Source of the DNA: Uranotaenia lowii | Lineage: Eukaryota > Arthropoda > Insecta > Diptera > Culicidae | DNA length: 64,000 nucleotides | NCBI RefSeq assembly: GCF_029784155.1 | Contig: NC_073693.1 | Location: 23,162,002 to 23,226,001, forward strand | Direction: 5' to 3' | Shown: positions 10,076 to 20,281 of the stretch, in pieces | Numbering within the stretch: position 1 is the first letter of the stretch | How the letters are laid out: each line of letters begins with the position of its first letter | The notes under the pieces: generated by a model | Database searches by the model: none | Told to the model about the DNA's origin: nothing | What the model saw: only the letters and a program-made list of their open reading frames with translations | Program-made: the position numbers and the translations under genes

Positions 10076-11454
10076 CTAGGGGGAAACTAGATCTCGTATG
10101 ATCTGGTGTTCTGATGCTCGGTAACTTGCTCTGAACTTATGAATAGACTCACTAAAGCGATTTTCAAGGGTCTGAATTCCTGCCAAATCATGGACCACGG
10201 AGGTACGAGTCCTTGGGGGGGTATTTAATATCATGCGAAGGAATTTATTTTGTATTCGCTGTAGTTTAAGATGATGAAATTTTGCACAACTCTCCCAGAC
10301 TGGCATACCGTACTCAATCACGGGAAGTACAATTTGCTTATAGATAGCAAGCTTATTTTTCAGAGACAGTGTGGATTTTCGGTTGATTAAAGGATACAGT
10401 GATTTTATCAATATGTTGCATTTGGTTATAGTTTTTTCGATATGCTGTTTGAAAATCAGTTTACTGTCTAGGGTAACTCCTAAGTAGGTAGTATCATGCG
10501 ACCATTCTACTGTAGTGCCATTCATGGAAATTTTACAATCTTCAGTAGGGACAAGTTTATGAGACAGGGAATGGGGGAATAGTATGACTTGGGTTTTTGC
10601 CGCATTTATGCAGATCATCCAACTAGTAAAGTAACTTGCTAAGACATGCAAGCTTCGCTGTAGCTTATTTTTAAGCGCTCGAATTACCCTACCATTGTGG
10701 ACGACTGCAGTATCATCAGCAAAAAGCGACAGAGATCCGTTTCCAGGGGTTGAGGGTATATCTGAGGTAAACAGGTTAAATAAGAGAGGGCCTAGTATAC
10801 TACCCTGCGGAACACCGGCAGGAATAGCATGAGCATCGGAAATATTTCCGTTTAGTGAAACTCGGACGGTCCTTTCCGATAGATAGTTTTGTATGATTTT
10901 TACTAAGTAGTTGGGAAGATTGTACTGGTGCAGTTTATAAATGAGACCATCATGCCATACGTTGTCAAATGCCTTTTCTATGTCAAGCAAGGCCATGGCA
11001 GAGGTTTTAGAGACTGATTTGTTTCTTTTGAGGATGTTGGAGACACGTGTCAATTGGTGAACAGTAGAGTGGCCATTTCGGAAACCGAATTGCTCTTCAA
11101 GTAGGACGTTTTTCTCATGAGCGGATGCTAGAAGCCTCTGATTGATTGCCTTCTCAAATAATTTGGATAATCCTGAGAGAAGGCTGATGGGGCGATAACT
11201 TTTGGGTGACGATGGGTCTTTTCCAGCTTTCTGGATAGGAATAACCTTTGCTGATTTCCAGTGTGAGGGGAAATAGCTAAGGCGGATGCATTGATTGAAA
11301 ATCGTTGCCAGATGGTCAAAGAACCTTAGACTTAACTGCTTGAGTTCTAAATTTAATATGTTGTCGAATCCAGGAGCTTTCATGTTTTTAGATGATTTGA
11401 TGTAACCGAACAATTCGTCAGCTGTGATCGATATACCGGTATCTGAACTTTTTT
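10076..11454 (-). CDS. Jockey-like reverse transcriptase, 5'-truncated
   Basis: The open frame of about 458 codons has no ATG at its start; it begins abruptly in the linker before the RT fingers. RT motifs in order are NMKAPGFDNI, KVIPIQKAGK with YRPISLL, LLDIEKAFDNVWH, AGVPQGSILGPLLFN and catalytic LFADDTAVV. The tail includes the YLGVTLD and PVWESCAKFH region typical of Jockey/CR1-type proteins, and the stop is natural. The protein would lack the endonuclease, so this copy could not retrotranspose alone. The frame is uninterrupted, so truncation on insertion is more likely than decay. Confidence 0.85.
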
Positions 11455-11464
11455 TTTATACCGT

Positions 11465-11745
11465 GGTTGAATTTAAGGGAATCTTTAGATTGCCTTGATT
11501 CAGTAAATTTATGTAGTTATTTTCAATAAATTTAAAAGAAGTAGTAAATTTTATACAAAAGTAATCTGACTGAGCACACAAATCTTTTTGAAGTTTGTCA
11601 AAATTTTCATGATTAAAAACAATAGCTATATTCAATGCTTTTAAAAACTATATTGAGGTCTTAACAGACTGATACATTTTCTTCAACAGTAATAAACCTT
11701 GAAAATTGATCCTGTATGATCCAACTGGAGGCAAATTTGAAAGAA
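11465..11745. other. Unassigned flank
   Basis: On the minus strand there is a 50-60 codon open stretch including NFDKLQKDLCAQSDYF. I do not recognise it. It may be a remnant of an upstream LINE ORF or an old host exon. Confidence 0.25.
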
Positions 11746-11870
11746 TCTATCTATTATATAAAATTCTCTTGTAACGGTGTTTGTAGTACTACTCCTCCGA
11801 AATTACCCAACCGATTCAAATGAAATTATTTTTAGAATATTCTGTAGGCATGCGAATCGGTTTATATCGA
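11746..11870 (+). mobile_element. Helitron-like 5' end
   Basis: The sequence starts TCTATCTATTATATAAAATT and continues with a GTAACGGTGTTTGTAGT and CTCCTCCGAAA block. I recognise this as a widespread insect Helitron 5' end. A matching type of 3' end (GTAAG/TTTAC hairpin then CTAG) is at about 21971-21996. If both belong together, the errantivirus at 13413-20528 landed inside this element; I cannot prove that. Confidence 0.4.
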
Positions 11871-13412
11871 ATAAAAACAAAAAAAAGTCGCATCAATTGT
11901 CCGTAATCATTAAATTTGTAATAAATTGAATCAAATTAAAGTCATGGCCTTCAATTTTTTCGACATTTTCTTTCTTTTGGGCGCCGGGCGGTTTGTTTTT
12001 CGTCTCCAAGGTCGAGACGTCGCGAGCCAACGTCGCAAGAGGATAGTAACCATTGCATAGCATACTGATTGTGATTGGAAATATTTGAGCGCGCATTTTT
12101 CAACCAAGCATAATTTCAATGCATGTGGTGGCCATATGAAGCCTAGATGTGTTTTTTTTTCTTCTTGATTTCTAGATCATTTGTACAGCACAGAGTAATG
12201 AATGACGCCTAGATGTGACCCAGATTGATATTTTCAAATCGATCAAATTAAAACCATTTAAACTATTTGAAAAAATTAAACTTTAATTCGTGTAATTTAA
12301 AGAAGGAATTGTTGTCTGAAAAATATGAATTGAGTACTAATGCATGTGAAATACGGACCCCGTTCGTTTTTAGCAACATTCGATTTTGGCAACATTCGAA
12401 TGGTTTTTAGAAGCGACATTACCTTTTAGTTTCCTCTATAACAGGACCAATAAAATTTAGACAATCACCAAACATACGTTTTTACGTTCAGAAATGGTGA
12501 TAGAATACAACAACAAAAACAAAAGTATTTTTAGAAAGTTATTAATTATTCAAAAATTACAAAAAGTTGAAAAATAAAAAAAAAATTAAAATCAAATACA
12601 ATAAAAAGACTAAAAATGACAAAGTCATCTAAAAAATGATGAAGTACGACAAAAACAGCAAAAATCATAAAAAAAAACAAATAAATGCATCAAAAACATG
12701 AGAAAAAAAACTATAAAAATTCTAAAAATGGTCGGAAATTGCCTTAAAATAATGTAAATGATAATAAAAATAGTTATTTACGGACATTTGAAAAAAAAAG
12801 AAAAGTGGAAAGATTTGGTTTATAATCCAAAACGCATAGAAACATGTTTCAAACATGCACAAATGTGCTTTACTGAAGGTGTATCAAGCGCCTTTAAATT
12901 TGCAGAACAACCACAAAATCCGTTGAAAATTAACAGACACATGAACTGTACAAGAGCCTGTCCTTTAAAATGGATTATACAGGATTGATGTTTATAAAAA
13001 GAAGTGCAAACGTTCAACATTGACAAAAATGTATACATAATTTCTCAATTTATAAAAGATAGGGCTCAAATAAACAACCTGACTAAATAAACTTATCTTT
13101 TTTTAAATCGTTCACTGAAAATCTGTTTACAGGTTCCCTGTTTGTTTACACAGAATTCAAGTACGGACTTAACATTAACCTGTGTTTTTGTATAACATAA
13201 TGTGTGTTGGCTACATAGAAGAGACTTTAGATCCGCTTTTTTGTTAATTTTTTTTTGTTAATAATATTCCAGAAGCATAATTGTTTTGGTAGCAGAAGCA
13301 GGATTTTTTTTATAAGTTTTTATTACGACCTGAAAGTGTTGAAAATAATATTAACTCCTGTCATTTCACACGGTGAAACAAGCGGCAACGCGCCTTTTAC
13401 CATGAAATATAT
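11871..13412. other. Unassigned AT-rich stretch
   Basis: No gene was recognised. About 12560-12740 is A-rich with scattered AAAAATGAC-like words, a dilute form of the satellite at 39.4-43.4 kb. A 76-codon frame at 12758-12988 has no known motif. Confidence 0.35.
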
Positions 13413-13661
13413 AATTACAGGATGGAGTCCTGGTTTGCTTTTTTTAAAAAGCTTTATTTGTCCATTACACACTTTTACCTTAACAATAATCACTACACAA
13501 TGTTTTCACTATGAAGGTCGAGGTCCAAGAGAGCGAGCATGTGGACGGCGAGGCCTTTTATGGTGATTAACTGCTGAGCTTGCAGTCTCGCAGGTGCGCT
13601 GCTGATGGCTGGCATGTCTCCACGTCAGGTGATCTATACTTGGTCGGGTTCTACCGTAACT
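13413..13661 (-). repeat. 3' LTR of errantivirus-like element
   Basis: This 249-bp direct repeat matches 20280-20528 with no difference seen by eye. The last codons of env and its stop (13634) fall inside it. Confidence 0.93.
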
Positions 13662-15181
13662 CCTCCGGGGGGTGAAAAAGTGGCGTCCTCGACACTTGAA
13701 TTCTTTGCTGCAATTTTACTTCTTCTATGGCGTGTCCTTTTAGAGAGTCTGTTGGATAAGTCTTTGTAGAAAGTTAACATGAACGTGAAAATGATGATAG
13801 CTGAAATGGTCGATAGCGAAAGGCCTCCGAATAAGCTCCAGTTCCAAACATCATTTTTGTACTGTTTGAGGTAGATGTGATCCAGTTTCTGTCGATTCTG
13901 GATTGTGTTGTTGTTGATTATCTTTATATCGGGAACATTTGCAAGTTTTCTCTCCACGATAAGGTTATGAAAAGATCCTTGCAAAATTTCTGCTTTCATC
14001 CTCAATTCTTTGGATGTAAAGTTTTGTTGGTTGAAGCTGATCGTACAGTTGATGAATGAAACCAATAAATTTCCGCTCACAGTTCTGTTGTCGGGACCAC
14101 AATTTGTTGACAATAGGTCATTTTTGGCGTTGGTAATGAGAACGGAGTTTTCTGAGACAAATGTTGTCTTTGTTTTGTTATCACTGATGGTTTCGCAATG
14201 GGTTTTGGTGCCCATGATCATAGGTAAAATGCATTCATCGGAGAAGGGCTGGATGAATGATGATTGCTGTACGTACTGCAATGGTTCTGTTGTAAGAAAT
14301 AACTCTTTCCCGTGTTTGATGATGTAGTTGGGACAATTTTTGATTACCGTATTGAAATTGTTTAGCGGGAACAACCGAAAAATCGATGACTCTTTTGGTG
14401 ATAGTTGTGGTACCTGTAGGATGTACAGAAGGGTGTCTTGAGTGGTTGCTATCTTTGGAGTGACGTAGTTCATCGCTTCTTCTGGTAGATCAGAGTAGAC
14501 TCCTTGTTCTTCAAGTAGTGTATAGATGAGATGTAATTCTGCCATTGACAGAATTCTGCTATTCGCCGTGAGAGTTTTCGATAGAAGTATTGCATCCTGG
14601 ATATCAGTTAGTAGTTTGTTCAAAGTGTCTATGTTCACGATGGTGGTTATGATGTCGATTTCATTAAGGAGTATTTTGTTGACCTGGGAGTTGACTGCAA
14701 TTGTGTTGATCGAGTTCGTTAATTGGAGAATGCGATCGTTGATCTGATTGTTGATTTTGACTTGTTGATTGTTTTCGCTGACAAGGTGGTTCAGCGATCC
14801 GTTGATGATCCTGAGGTCCTCCGCGTCCGGGCTGCCCGAAATCCATTTCCAGGTTGTTCCGATGATGTCCCATCGCTTCACTCTTTTCGACGGCTTAATT
14901 TGATAAAAGTTATTGTATAGTTGTTTAACTTTTTGTTTAATTATTACCGTTAATGGATCAGAGTCTTGTATTTTTTTATATGCAATGTTCGATAGTAGTT
15001 GAATTGTTATTTCAATATCTGTTAGATTAATGGGGTGCACAATTTTTATTACCCCTGTTTGAATTTTACATTTGTCGGTTTTTATTAAAAGGATAGGATT
15101 TTCATACAGATTTGTAATTTCTAATTCTTGCGTGTGTATAATTTTTAGCAATGTAATGCAATATATAAGGTGAATTAACAT
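13634..15181 (-). CDS. env: Envelope fusion glycoprotein, insect errantivirus type
   Basis: A 515-residue class I fusion-type envelope protein, related by layout to baculovirus F proteins. An N-terminal hydrophobic signal (residues 1-16, LIHLIYCITLLKI) is followed by a short surface part. A furin-type site RVKR lies near residue 103, and a hydrophobic WDIIGTTWKWISG segment after it resembles the fusion-peptide region. Next come a long helical region rich in N, Q and I (about 130-220), many N-glycosylation sequons, and one transmembrane helix near residues 449-470 (LFGGLSLSTISAIIIFTF) with a basic cytoplasmic tail. The frame is intact. Expression is probably from a spliced subgenomic RNA, as in gypsy; the splice sites were not identified. 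Confidence 0.88.
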   Translation of the reverse strand: MLIHLIYCITLLKIIHTQELEITNLYENPILLIKTDKCKIQTGVIKIVHPINLTDIEITIQLLSNIAYKKIQDSDPLTVIIKQKVKQLYNNFYQIKPSKRVKRWDIIGTTWKWISGSPDAEDLRIINGSLNHLVSENNQQVKINNQINDRILQLTNSINTIAVNSQVNKILLNEIDIITTIVNIDTLNKLLTDIQDAILLSKTLTANSRILSMAELHLIYTLLEEQGVYSDLPEEAMNYVTPKIATTQDTLLYILQVPQLSPKESSIFRLFPLNNFNTVIKNCPNYIIKHGKELFLTTEPLQYVQQSSFIQPFSDECILPMIMGTKTHCETISDNKTKTTFVSENSVLITNAKNDLLSTNCGPDNRTVSGNLLVSFINCTISFNQQNFTSKELRMKAEILQGSFHNLIVERKLANVPDIKIINNNTIQNRQKLDHIYLKQYKNDVWNWSLFGGLSLSTISAIIIFTFMLTFYKDLSNRLSKRTRHRRSKIAAKNSSVEDATFSPPGGVTVEPDQV

Positions 15182-15239
15182 TTTGCACTGAGGGAGAGAG
15201 GAAAAGATTGAAAAGAAGAAAATTTAGAATGAATTACTG

Positions 15240-16679
15240 TTATTGCTGCTTTTTTGGGCGTTTGATTTTTCTCTTATGTCTTTTTATACCTTTAGGATTT
15301 TTAAACGTTTTTTCTGAAATATGTAATGCTTTAGTTTCTTTTGCTCTAGGTTGGGTTTTCGTTCTAATATTTGGAATAACGTAAACGTTATCACCTTCTG
15401 TTAAAATAGGGGGTTCTTCTTTGTTAGAATTTCTCCTTAAGATTTTCTCTTGAGAGTTTTGAATGTTCTTCCTAGCTTCTAGAAACAATCTTTGAGCATC
15501 TGCTATAATTCGTGCGGGTTCACTGATATTATTTTGATTGAAGATTAATTCATTGGGTTTGAATTTTGTTGTTGAGTGGACAGAGTCATTATACAAAGCA
15601 ACGGAAAGTTTGGTTATTGATTTTGTATTCATTCCTGAGTATTTGTGTTTATTTGTATTGAAAATTTCGATTATTGTGGAGTGCGTTCTTTCTACTTGAC
15701 CGTTGGTCTCTGAACAAGAAGCGTATTCTAATCTTGTGCCGAGGCTAGCTAAAAAGTTTTTAAATTGAATTGACAAAAATGTTGTTTCATGATCTGTGAT
15801 AATTGTTTCTGGAACGCCAAACAAAGATATGTATTTTCCTAAGGCTTTTTGAACGTCTGTTAGGTTTTTTGACTTGAGGTAGATCATTTGCAAGTGTTTT
15901 GAAAAAGAATCTACTAATGAGAGAAAACTACACCTGTCGATAATAAAAATATCCATATGGATTCTTTGAAAGGGTTTGTTTGTTATTGGTCTAGGGCTGA
16001 CTTTGATATTAAAAGGCTTTCTTTCATATTTGTGTCGATTACATATGACACATGAGTTGATGATAGCTTTAACCTTGCTATGCATACGTGGGAAAAAGTA
16101 TGCTCGCTGTAGCTGGTTAACTACTTCAGTTACTCCTCGGTGTGCACGGTCGTGTTCTTGGGAGATGATTGTGCATTGCATTGCTTCTATGGTGACATCT
16201 TCTACTTGATGATGGGCTAAAACGAAGTATCCGGATTGGCTGAAATGATTCTTATAGCAAATTTGGATAAGGTTAATAAGGTTTTCTGGGGCGAGAATTG
16301 CCATCTGTTTGCCATTATGGTATTTTTTTATAAACTCTGTTATAGATGCTTCATCGTAGTTTTGCATGGCTATTATCGTTCTGCGATAATTTACGAATGG
16401 GTATGTGATAGACTCTATGTTATGAGTACCATATCTAAAAATTACTTGATTTCTATAATAGTTCAGTGGACGCTCAGTTGAATTTATGAAATAATCATCC
16501 GAAGTGTCAGCCGAATGGACGGTTTCATCGTCGTCCTCTTCTGATTCAGTTGCGTCTTCATTTGAATTCAGTTTAATGTCAATTGGTAGTCTGCTTAAAG
16601 CATCAGCAACCACATTCGATTTTCCTTCTCTGTATTTGACAGTGAAGTCATAATTTTCGAGTTCTAAGCGCCAGCGCAA
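15240..16679 (-). CDS. pol: Pol, C-terminal part: end of RNase H region and integrase
   Basis: The frame begins mid-protein after a one-base break and carries the last RNase H block (FTVKYREGKSNVVADALS). It continues into integrase: a zinc-binding HHCC region (about residues 180-215, HRGVTEVVNQLQ and CVICNRHK), then the catalytic core with Asp in HMDIFIIDRC, Asp in IITDHETTF and Glu in NGQVERTHS, the D,D,E triad. A basic tail ends KRHKRKIKRPKKQQ. It overlaps the upstream pol frame by 16 nt in another frame, so it is a severed half of one polyprotein rather than a separate gene. Integrase itself looks intact. Confidence 0.9.
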   Translation of the reverse strand: MRWRLELENYDFTVKYREGKSNVVADALSRLPIDIKLNSNEDATESEEDDDETVHSADTSDDYFINSTERPLNYYRNQVIFRYGTHNIESITYPFVNYRRTIIAMQNYDEASITEFIKKYHNGKQMAILAPENLINLIQICYKNHFSQSGYFVLAHHQVEDVTIEAMQCTIISQEHDRAHRGVTEVVNQLQRAYFFPRMHSKVKAIINSCVICNRHKYERKPFNIKVSPRPITNKPFQRIHMDIFIIDRCSFLSLVDSFSKHLQMIYLKSKNLTDVQKALGKYISLFGVPETIITDHETTFLSIQFKNFLASLGTRLEYASCSETNGQVERTHSTIIEIFNTNKHKYSGMNTKSITKLSVALYNDSVHSTTKFKPNELIFNQNNISEPARIIADAQRLFLEARKNIQNSQEKILRRNSNKEEPPILTEGDNVYVIPNIRTKTQPRAKETKALHISEKTFKNPKGIKRHKRKIKRPKKQQ

Positions 16680-18652
16680 AATTTTAGCATTTTTTCAGAT
16701 GTTTTTATGAATGTCAAAGGTTTATGGTCAGTTACTAGAGTAAATTTAGCTCCGTATAGGTAAGGTTTGAATTTATTAATGGCCCAGATTATAGCTAGAG
16801 CCTCTTTCTCTATTGTGGCATACCGAGTTTCTGTGTCATTAAGCGTTCTTGATGCAAATGCAATAGGTCTTTCTATATTGTCTTGAGTTTGCGAAAGCAC
16901 AGCGCCTAATGCGAATCCTGAGGCATCCGTTGTAAGAATAAACGGTAGTTCAAACTGAGGGTAAGTAAGAACTTGATCGGTGGCTATAGTTTGTTTTAGC
17001 GTATTAAAAGCCGAAGAAAATTCCTTATCATTTTTATCTATGACTGTGTCTTGTTTTAGGTACTTCGTCATTGGTCTGGTGATTTTAGAGAAATCTTTAA
17101 TGAATCTTCTATAATAACCTGCCAGGCCTAAAAATTGTTTAATTTCCTTCGCGTTTTTTGGCAAAGGCCAGCCGATAATTTTACTAATTTTCTCAGGATT
17201 GGGTTTTATTCCGTCGCTGGAAATAATATGTCCCAAAAATTCCGTTTCTTTCTTTAGGAATTCACATTTGTCCAGCTGAATTTTGAGGTTGAAGTCAGTC
17301 AAACGTTTCAAAACTTTTTCAAGATTTCCCAAATGGTTTTCTAAGTTATAACCGATTGTTATGATATCGTCAAGATATACAAAACAAATTGAGCCTATGT
17401 ATTCTGCCAAAATGCTATTCATACATTTTTGGAATGTCCCTGGTGCTCCTTTGAGACCAAAAGGCATCCTTGTAAATTGATATACTGCTTTATCAGTAGA
17501 GAAAGCAGTCTTCTCCATATGAGCAGGATCCATCGGAATTTGATGAAATCCAGATTTTAAGTCGATTGTTGAAAAATAGACAGATTTACCAAGACTGTCT
17601 AGGATTTCTTCAATCTGTGGCATTGGGAATTTATCGTCTATGGTCTTTTCGTTAAGTTTCCTATAATCGATAACTATTCTCACTTTCCTTTTTCCTGATG
17701 CATCTACTTTTTTGGGAACTACCCAAATTGGTGATGAATACGGACTGGCAGATGGTTTTATTACCCCATTATCGAGCAATTCTTGAATTTGCTCCTCGAC
17801 ATCCTTTTTGAAATGGTAAGGGTAACGATAGCTTTTTGTATATACCGGTCGATCGTCTATTGTATTTATTCTGTGAGTAATTGCTGTAGTCGCAGAAAGT
17901 TTTTCTCCCTGTTTTAAAAGTACAGCTTGATTTTTGTAAATGATGTTAATCAGTTTCTTTTTTTCGAATGCTGATAAATGGGATGTTCTTATCAGATTTT
18001 CTATGTCCTGTTCGGTTAGATCTTTCCGATTATTTGTTAGTATCGGTGTAATTGTGTCAAAATTGTTTACATTTAAATTCAGTTTAGGGAAACATTGAGG
18101 TAATTTTTTAGATTTTGTCGTTACATTAATCGTTGACTTCAAATTTTCAGATCTGTACAAACCCGGCTGGATGCAAATATTTTCATCTAATTGTTGAAAG
18201 GTGGGAACTAACCAATCGCCGTTCTTAGTTGTACTTATGGTGATCGTGTGGTGGGTTTCCTTTTGCTTGGGGAAGTATTTTGAAAAAGGGAAAGTAGTAT
18301 TTAGGAAAGTGATGGTTCCTTTTGGATAGTCGATTTTTGCGTTGCATTGGGCCATGTATTGCGAACCAATGATGCCATCAAAAAAACTATGAAATTCTGA
18401 TTCGTAAAACGTTTGAGTTGGAAGTTTTGGGCTCAAAACATTTTCGGTCACTTTTTTGTTAATAGTTTTTCTTCCCATCATGTTCGTGATACTAGTGTCT
18501 GTAATTTTTATGGTGTTTGGGAAAATACCTGGTCGAATTATGTTTTTATTTGCTCCAGTGTCTAATAGGATATTCAAATTTGAATGTTTGAATTTGCATT
18601 TTAAATAGGGTAAATAGTTTAGGGTACTTTTGGTTGAAGTTGGACTGTGCAA
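16664..18652 (-). CDS. pol: Pol, N-terminal part: protease, reverse transcriptase, RNase H
   Basis: An aspartic protease with NILLDTGANKN lies near residue 30. The RT includes VVPKKVDASGKRKVRIVIDY, STIDLKSGFHQI, MPFGLKGAPGTFQ and catalytic FVYLDDII. RNase H has LTTDASGFALGAVLSQ and YATIEKEALAI. The frame begins inside the end of gag (34-nt overlap), so it is expected to be made by ribosomal frameshifting from gag. The protein ends prematurely near 16664 because an A-run at about 16682-16690 has lost register; homology clearly continues in the next frame. One base in a homopolymer may be a real mutation or an assembly error. Confidence 0.9.
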   Translation of the reverse strand: MHSPTSTKSTLNYLPYLKCKFKHSNLNILLDTGANKNIIRPGIFPNTIKITDTSITNMMGRKTINKKVTENVLSPKLPTQTFYESEFHSFFDGIIGSQYMAQCNAKIDYPKGTITFLNTTFPFSKYFPKQKETHHTITISTTKNGDWLVPTFQQLDENICIQPGLYRSENLKSTINVTTKSKKLPQCFPKLNLNVNNFDTITPILTNNRKDLTEQDIENLIRTSHLSAFEKKKLINIIYKNQAVLLKQGEKLSATTAITHRINTIDDRPVYTKSYRYPYHFKKDVEEQIQELLDNGVIKPSASPYSSPIWVVPKKVDASGKRKVRIVIDYRKLNEKTIDDKFPMPQIEEILDSLGKSVYFSTIDLKSGFHQIPMDPAHMEKTAFSTDKAVYQFTRMPFGLKGAPGTFQKCMNSILAEYIGSICFVYLDDIITIGYNLENHLGNLEKVLKRLTDFNLKIQLDKCEFLKKETEFLGHIISSDGIKPNPEKISKIIGWPLPKNAKEIKQFLGLAGYYRRFIKDFSKITRPMTKYLKQDTVIDKNDKEFSSAFNTLKQTIATDQVLTYPQFELPFILTTDASGFALGAVLSQTQDNIERPIAFASRTLNDTETRYATIEKEALAIIWAINKFKPYLYGAKFTLVTDHKPLTFIKTSEKMLKFCAGA

Positions 18653-19809
18653 AAATTTAAATCTGCATCATCCTCGTCGGATTGTTCGTTTAAGTCTCTA
18701 TCCTCGTTTTCGATTTCTTGATTGTTTATTAATTTTTTATTCAATGTCAATCTACTTCTGATAGATGGGTCTATGTCCATCGGTTGTGGAGGTGGTTGTC
18801 TAAATCCGTCGGTCATGGGTGGGGGTGTGCTTTGTTTTTGTGTGTTGAACGATTTTGAATGTGTGCCTTGGTTTCTTTGTTCAAAATCTTTTTTAGGATT
18901 TTTTCTGAAGTCCTGACTTCTAATGTTAAGGGCTGCAACCTCCCTTGATTTGAATTTGCATAGGAATGCGTAAGCATCTTCTATGTCTGCAGGTCGGGCT
19001 GCCTGAGCATATCCGAAATAGGGTTCACATAGGCCTGCGATAAACGCCGCAAGCGCGTCCTCTTCAATAAAAGCGTTTATAGCCGCCCAATTTTCCTTGT
19101 ATAAAGGTTTTTGTTTGGCTAATGTTTTGATATTTTGCACAATCTCCTTTATTTTTTGGTGATAATTGGAGATTGATGTTCCCTCTGCCATTTTGCACTG
19201 CCATAGTTGGCTTTTATAGGTTGAAAGTTCTTGTCTGTCACCTAGTGCACTTATCAGTATTTCGTTTATTTCAGCAAAGCTTTCGGGGTTGCCAGCGAGG
19301 CACAAAATGTCTTTTGCTCGTCCCGTAATTTTATTAGCAATTGCTGTAACGTAGAGTTTAAATTGATTTTGAGTCACTAGTGGCTCAAAATTGTCTAATA
19401 TTTGCTCAGCAGTAGCGAGCCATGACGATAACTGCTTGCGGTTACCGTCAAAATTCGGGATCATTTTTATAGGATCCGGAATTTTGAATAAGTTTTCCAC
19501 ATTCATGGTGGGAAAACTTAAACTTTGGAACCTTTGGTCCTGTTCCAGTTGTTTATTTCTAAACGTCTCCATCATCAGACGCATGGAGTTCAATTGATCT
19601 ATAATCTCCTCCATGGTAGTTTTTTCTTGAGAAGGAAATCCGTCTATTGAAAGGTTCGTCAGGTTTGGTAGATTTTTCACCGGAACGTGTGCAAAATCTC
19701 CAGACGAATCCGAATCGGTGCTATAATCTGATTCTGTTATGTTAGCAGAATTCAGTAACTCACTGCGGGCTTTCGCTAGTGCGTTTTTTATTTTTCGCTC
19801 TTTCGGCAT
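18619..19809 (-). CDS. gag: Gag capsid protein, errantivirus type
   Basis: A 396-residue protein starting MPKERKIKNALAKARSELLN at an ATG. The middle (about residues 110-290) has the helix-rich layout of Ty3/Gypsy capsids, with FDGNRKQLSSWLATAEQIL and a stretch around ALAAFIAGLCEPYFGYAQAA. The C-terminus is rich in Q, P and acidic residues. There is no CCHC zinc knuckle, as is usual for errantivirus Gag. The frame is intact and overlaps pol. Confidence 0.85.
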   Translation of the reverse strand: MPKERKIKNALAKARSELLNSANITESDYSTDSDSSGDFAHVPVKNLPNLTNLSIDGFPSQEKTTMEEIIDQLNSMRLMMETFRNKQLEQDQRFQSLSFPTMNVENLFKIPDPIKMIPNFDGNRKQLSSWLATAEQILDNFEPLVTQNQFKLYVTAIANKITGRAKDILCLAGNPESFAEINEILISALGDRQELSTYKSQLWQCKMAEGTSISNYHQKIKEIVQNIKTLAKQKPLYKENWAAINAFIEEDALAAFIAGLCEPYFGYAQAARPADIEDAYAFLCKFKSREVAALNIRSQDFRKNPKKDFEQRNQGTHSKSFNTQKQSTPPPMTDGFRQPPPQPMDIDPSIRSRLTLNKKLINNQEIENEDRDLNEQSDEDDADLNFCTVQLQPKVP

Positions 19810-20279
19810 TAATGTTTGCCCGGGGCGCGTTTTTTTTTTTTTTTTTTGTTATTCTACACGTTCTCTCAGAACTCGTGTAGAACTGCTGAACTGTGGTTCT
19901 CTTAGAACTCCACAGTCTCGCGTGGAGTAGAATTTCTCTTGGAACGATTCTAACTCCGGGCGGTTCGTCACACAATTTATTTTGATGTTAGCCTCTCTTA
20001 GAACAACTAAACATCAATCAAAATAATGATCACCGCACAGCGGGAAAATTTTAATATTCTTCACTTAACACTTAGAAAAATGTAAGAAAAAAAAACTTAC
20101 CCTTGCAATCGTTGGCCGGCGGTACGTTAGGAGTGTCGTGCGGTGGCCCCTCAACTCCAACCTTGGTCAGATGCTTAGTCGCGGAGGCTCTCTTGCGGCT
20201 GTTCCTTTCCTTGGAAATTCACTTCACCTATACACTGTTTTTCACTTCACTTACTAACGCACCTACCGTAGGCTGCGCC
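19810..20279 (-). other. Errantivirus-like 5' leader
   Basis: The untranslated leader between the 5' LTR and gag. It contains several diverged repeats of a TCTTAGAACT-type word (about 19856-20010). No convincing ORF is present. Confidence 0.6.
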
Positions 20280-20281
20280 AA
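20263..20281 (-). promoter_or_regulatory. Primer binding site of errantivirus-like element
   Basis: Reading on the minus strand out of the 5' LTR, the sequence is TGGCGCAGCCTACGG. The initial T is shared with the LTR end. This resembles the TGGCGCAG primer sites used with tRNA-Ser by 17.6/297-type elements. Confidence 0.7.

Larger units (their letters stand above)
6459..11456 (-). mobile_element. 5'-truncated Jockey-like LINE, interrupted by an RTE LINE
   Basis: The RT coding part is at 10076-11454. The 3' UTR runs from about 10075 down to 10000 and resumes after the RTE insertion at about 6630 down to about 6459, where AATAAA and a short TACTAC-like tail appear. TATACCGT occurs at both proposed ends (6451-6458 and 11457-11464) and could be the target duplication, but at eight bases this is weak. 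The endonuclease half is missing. Confidence 0.55.

Noticed and set aside
15240..18652. Programmed frameshift between RNase H and integrase
   Set aside because: Frameshifting in these elements is expected at the gag/pol junction; a one-base loss in an A-run is a simpler explanation.
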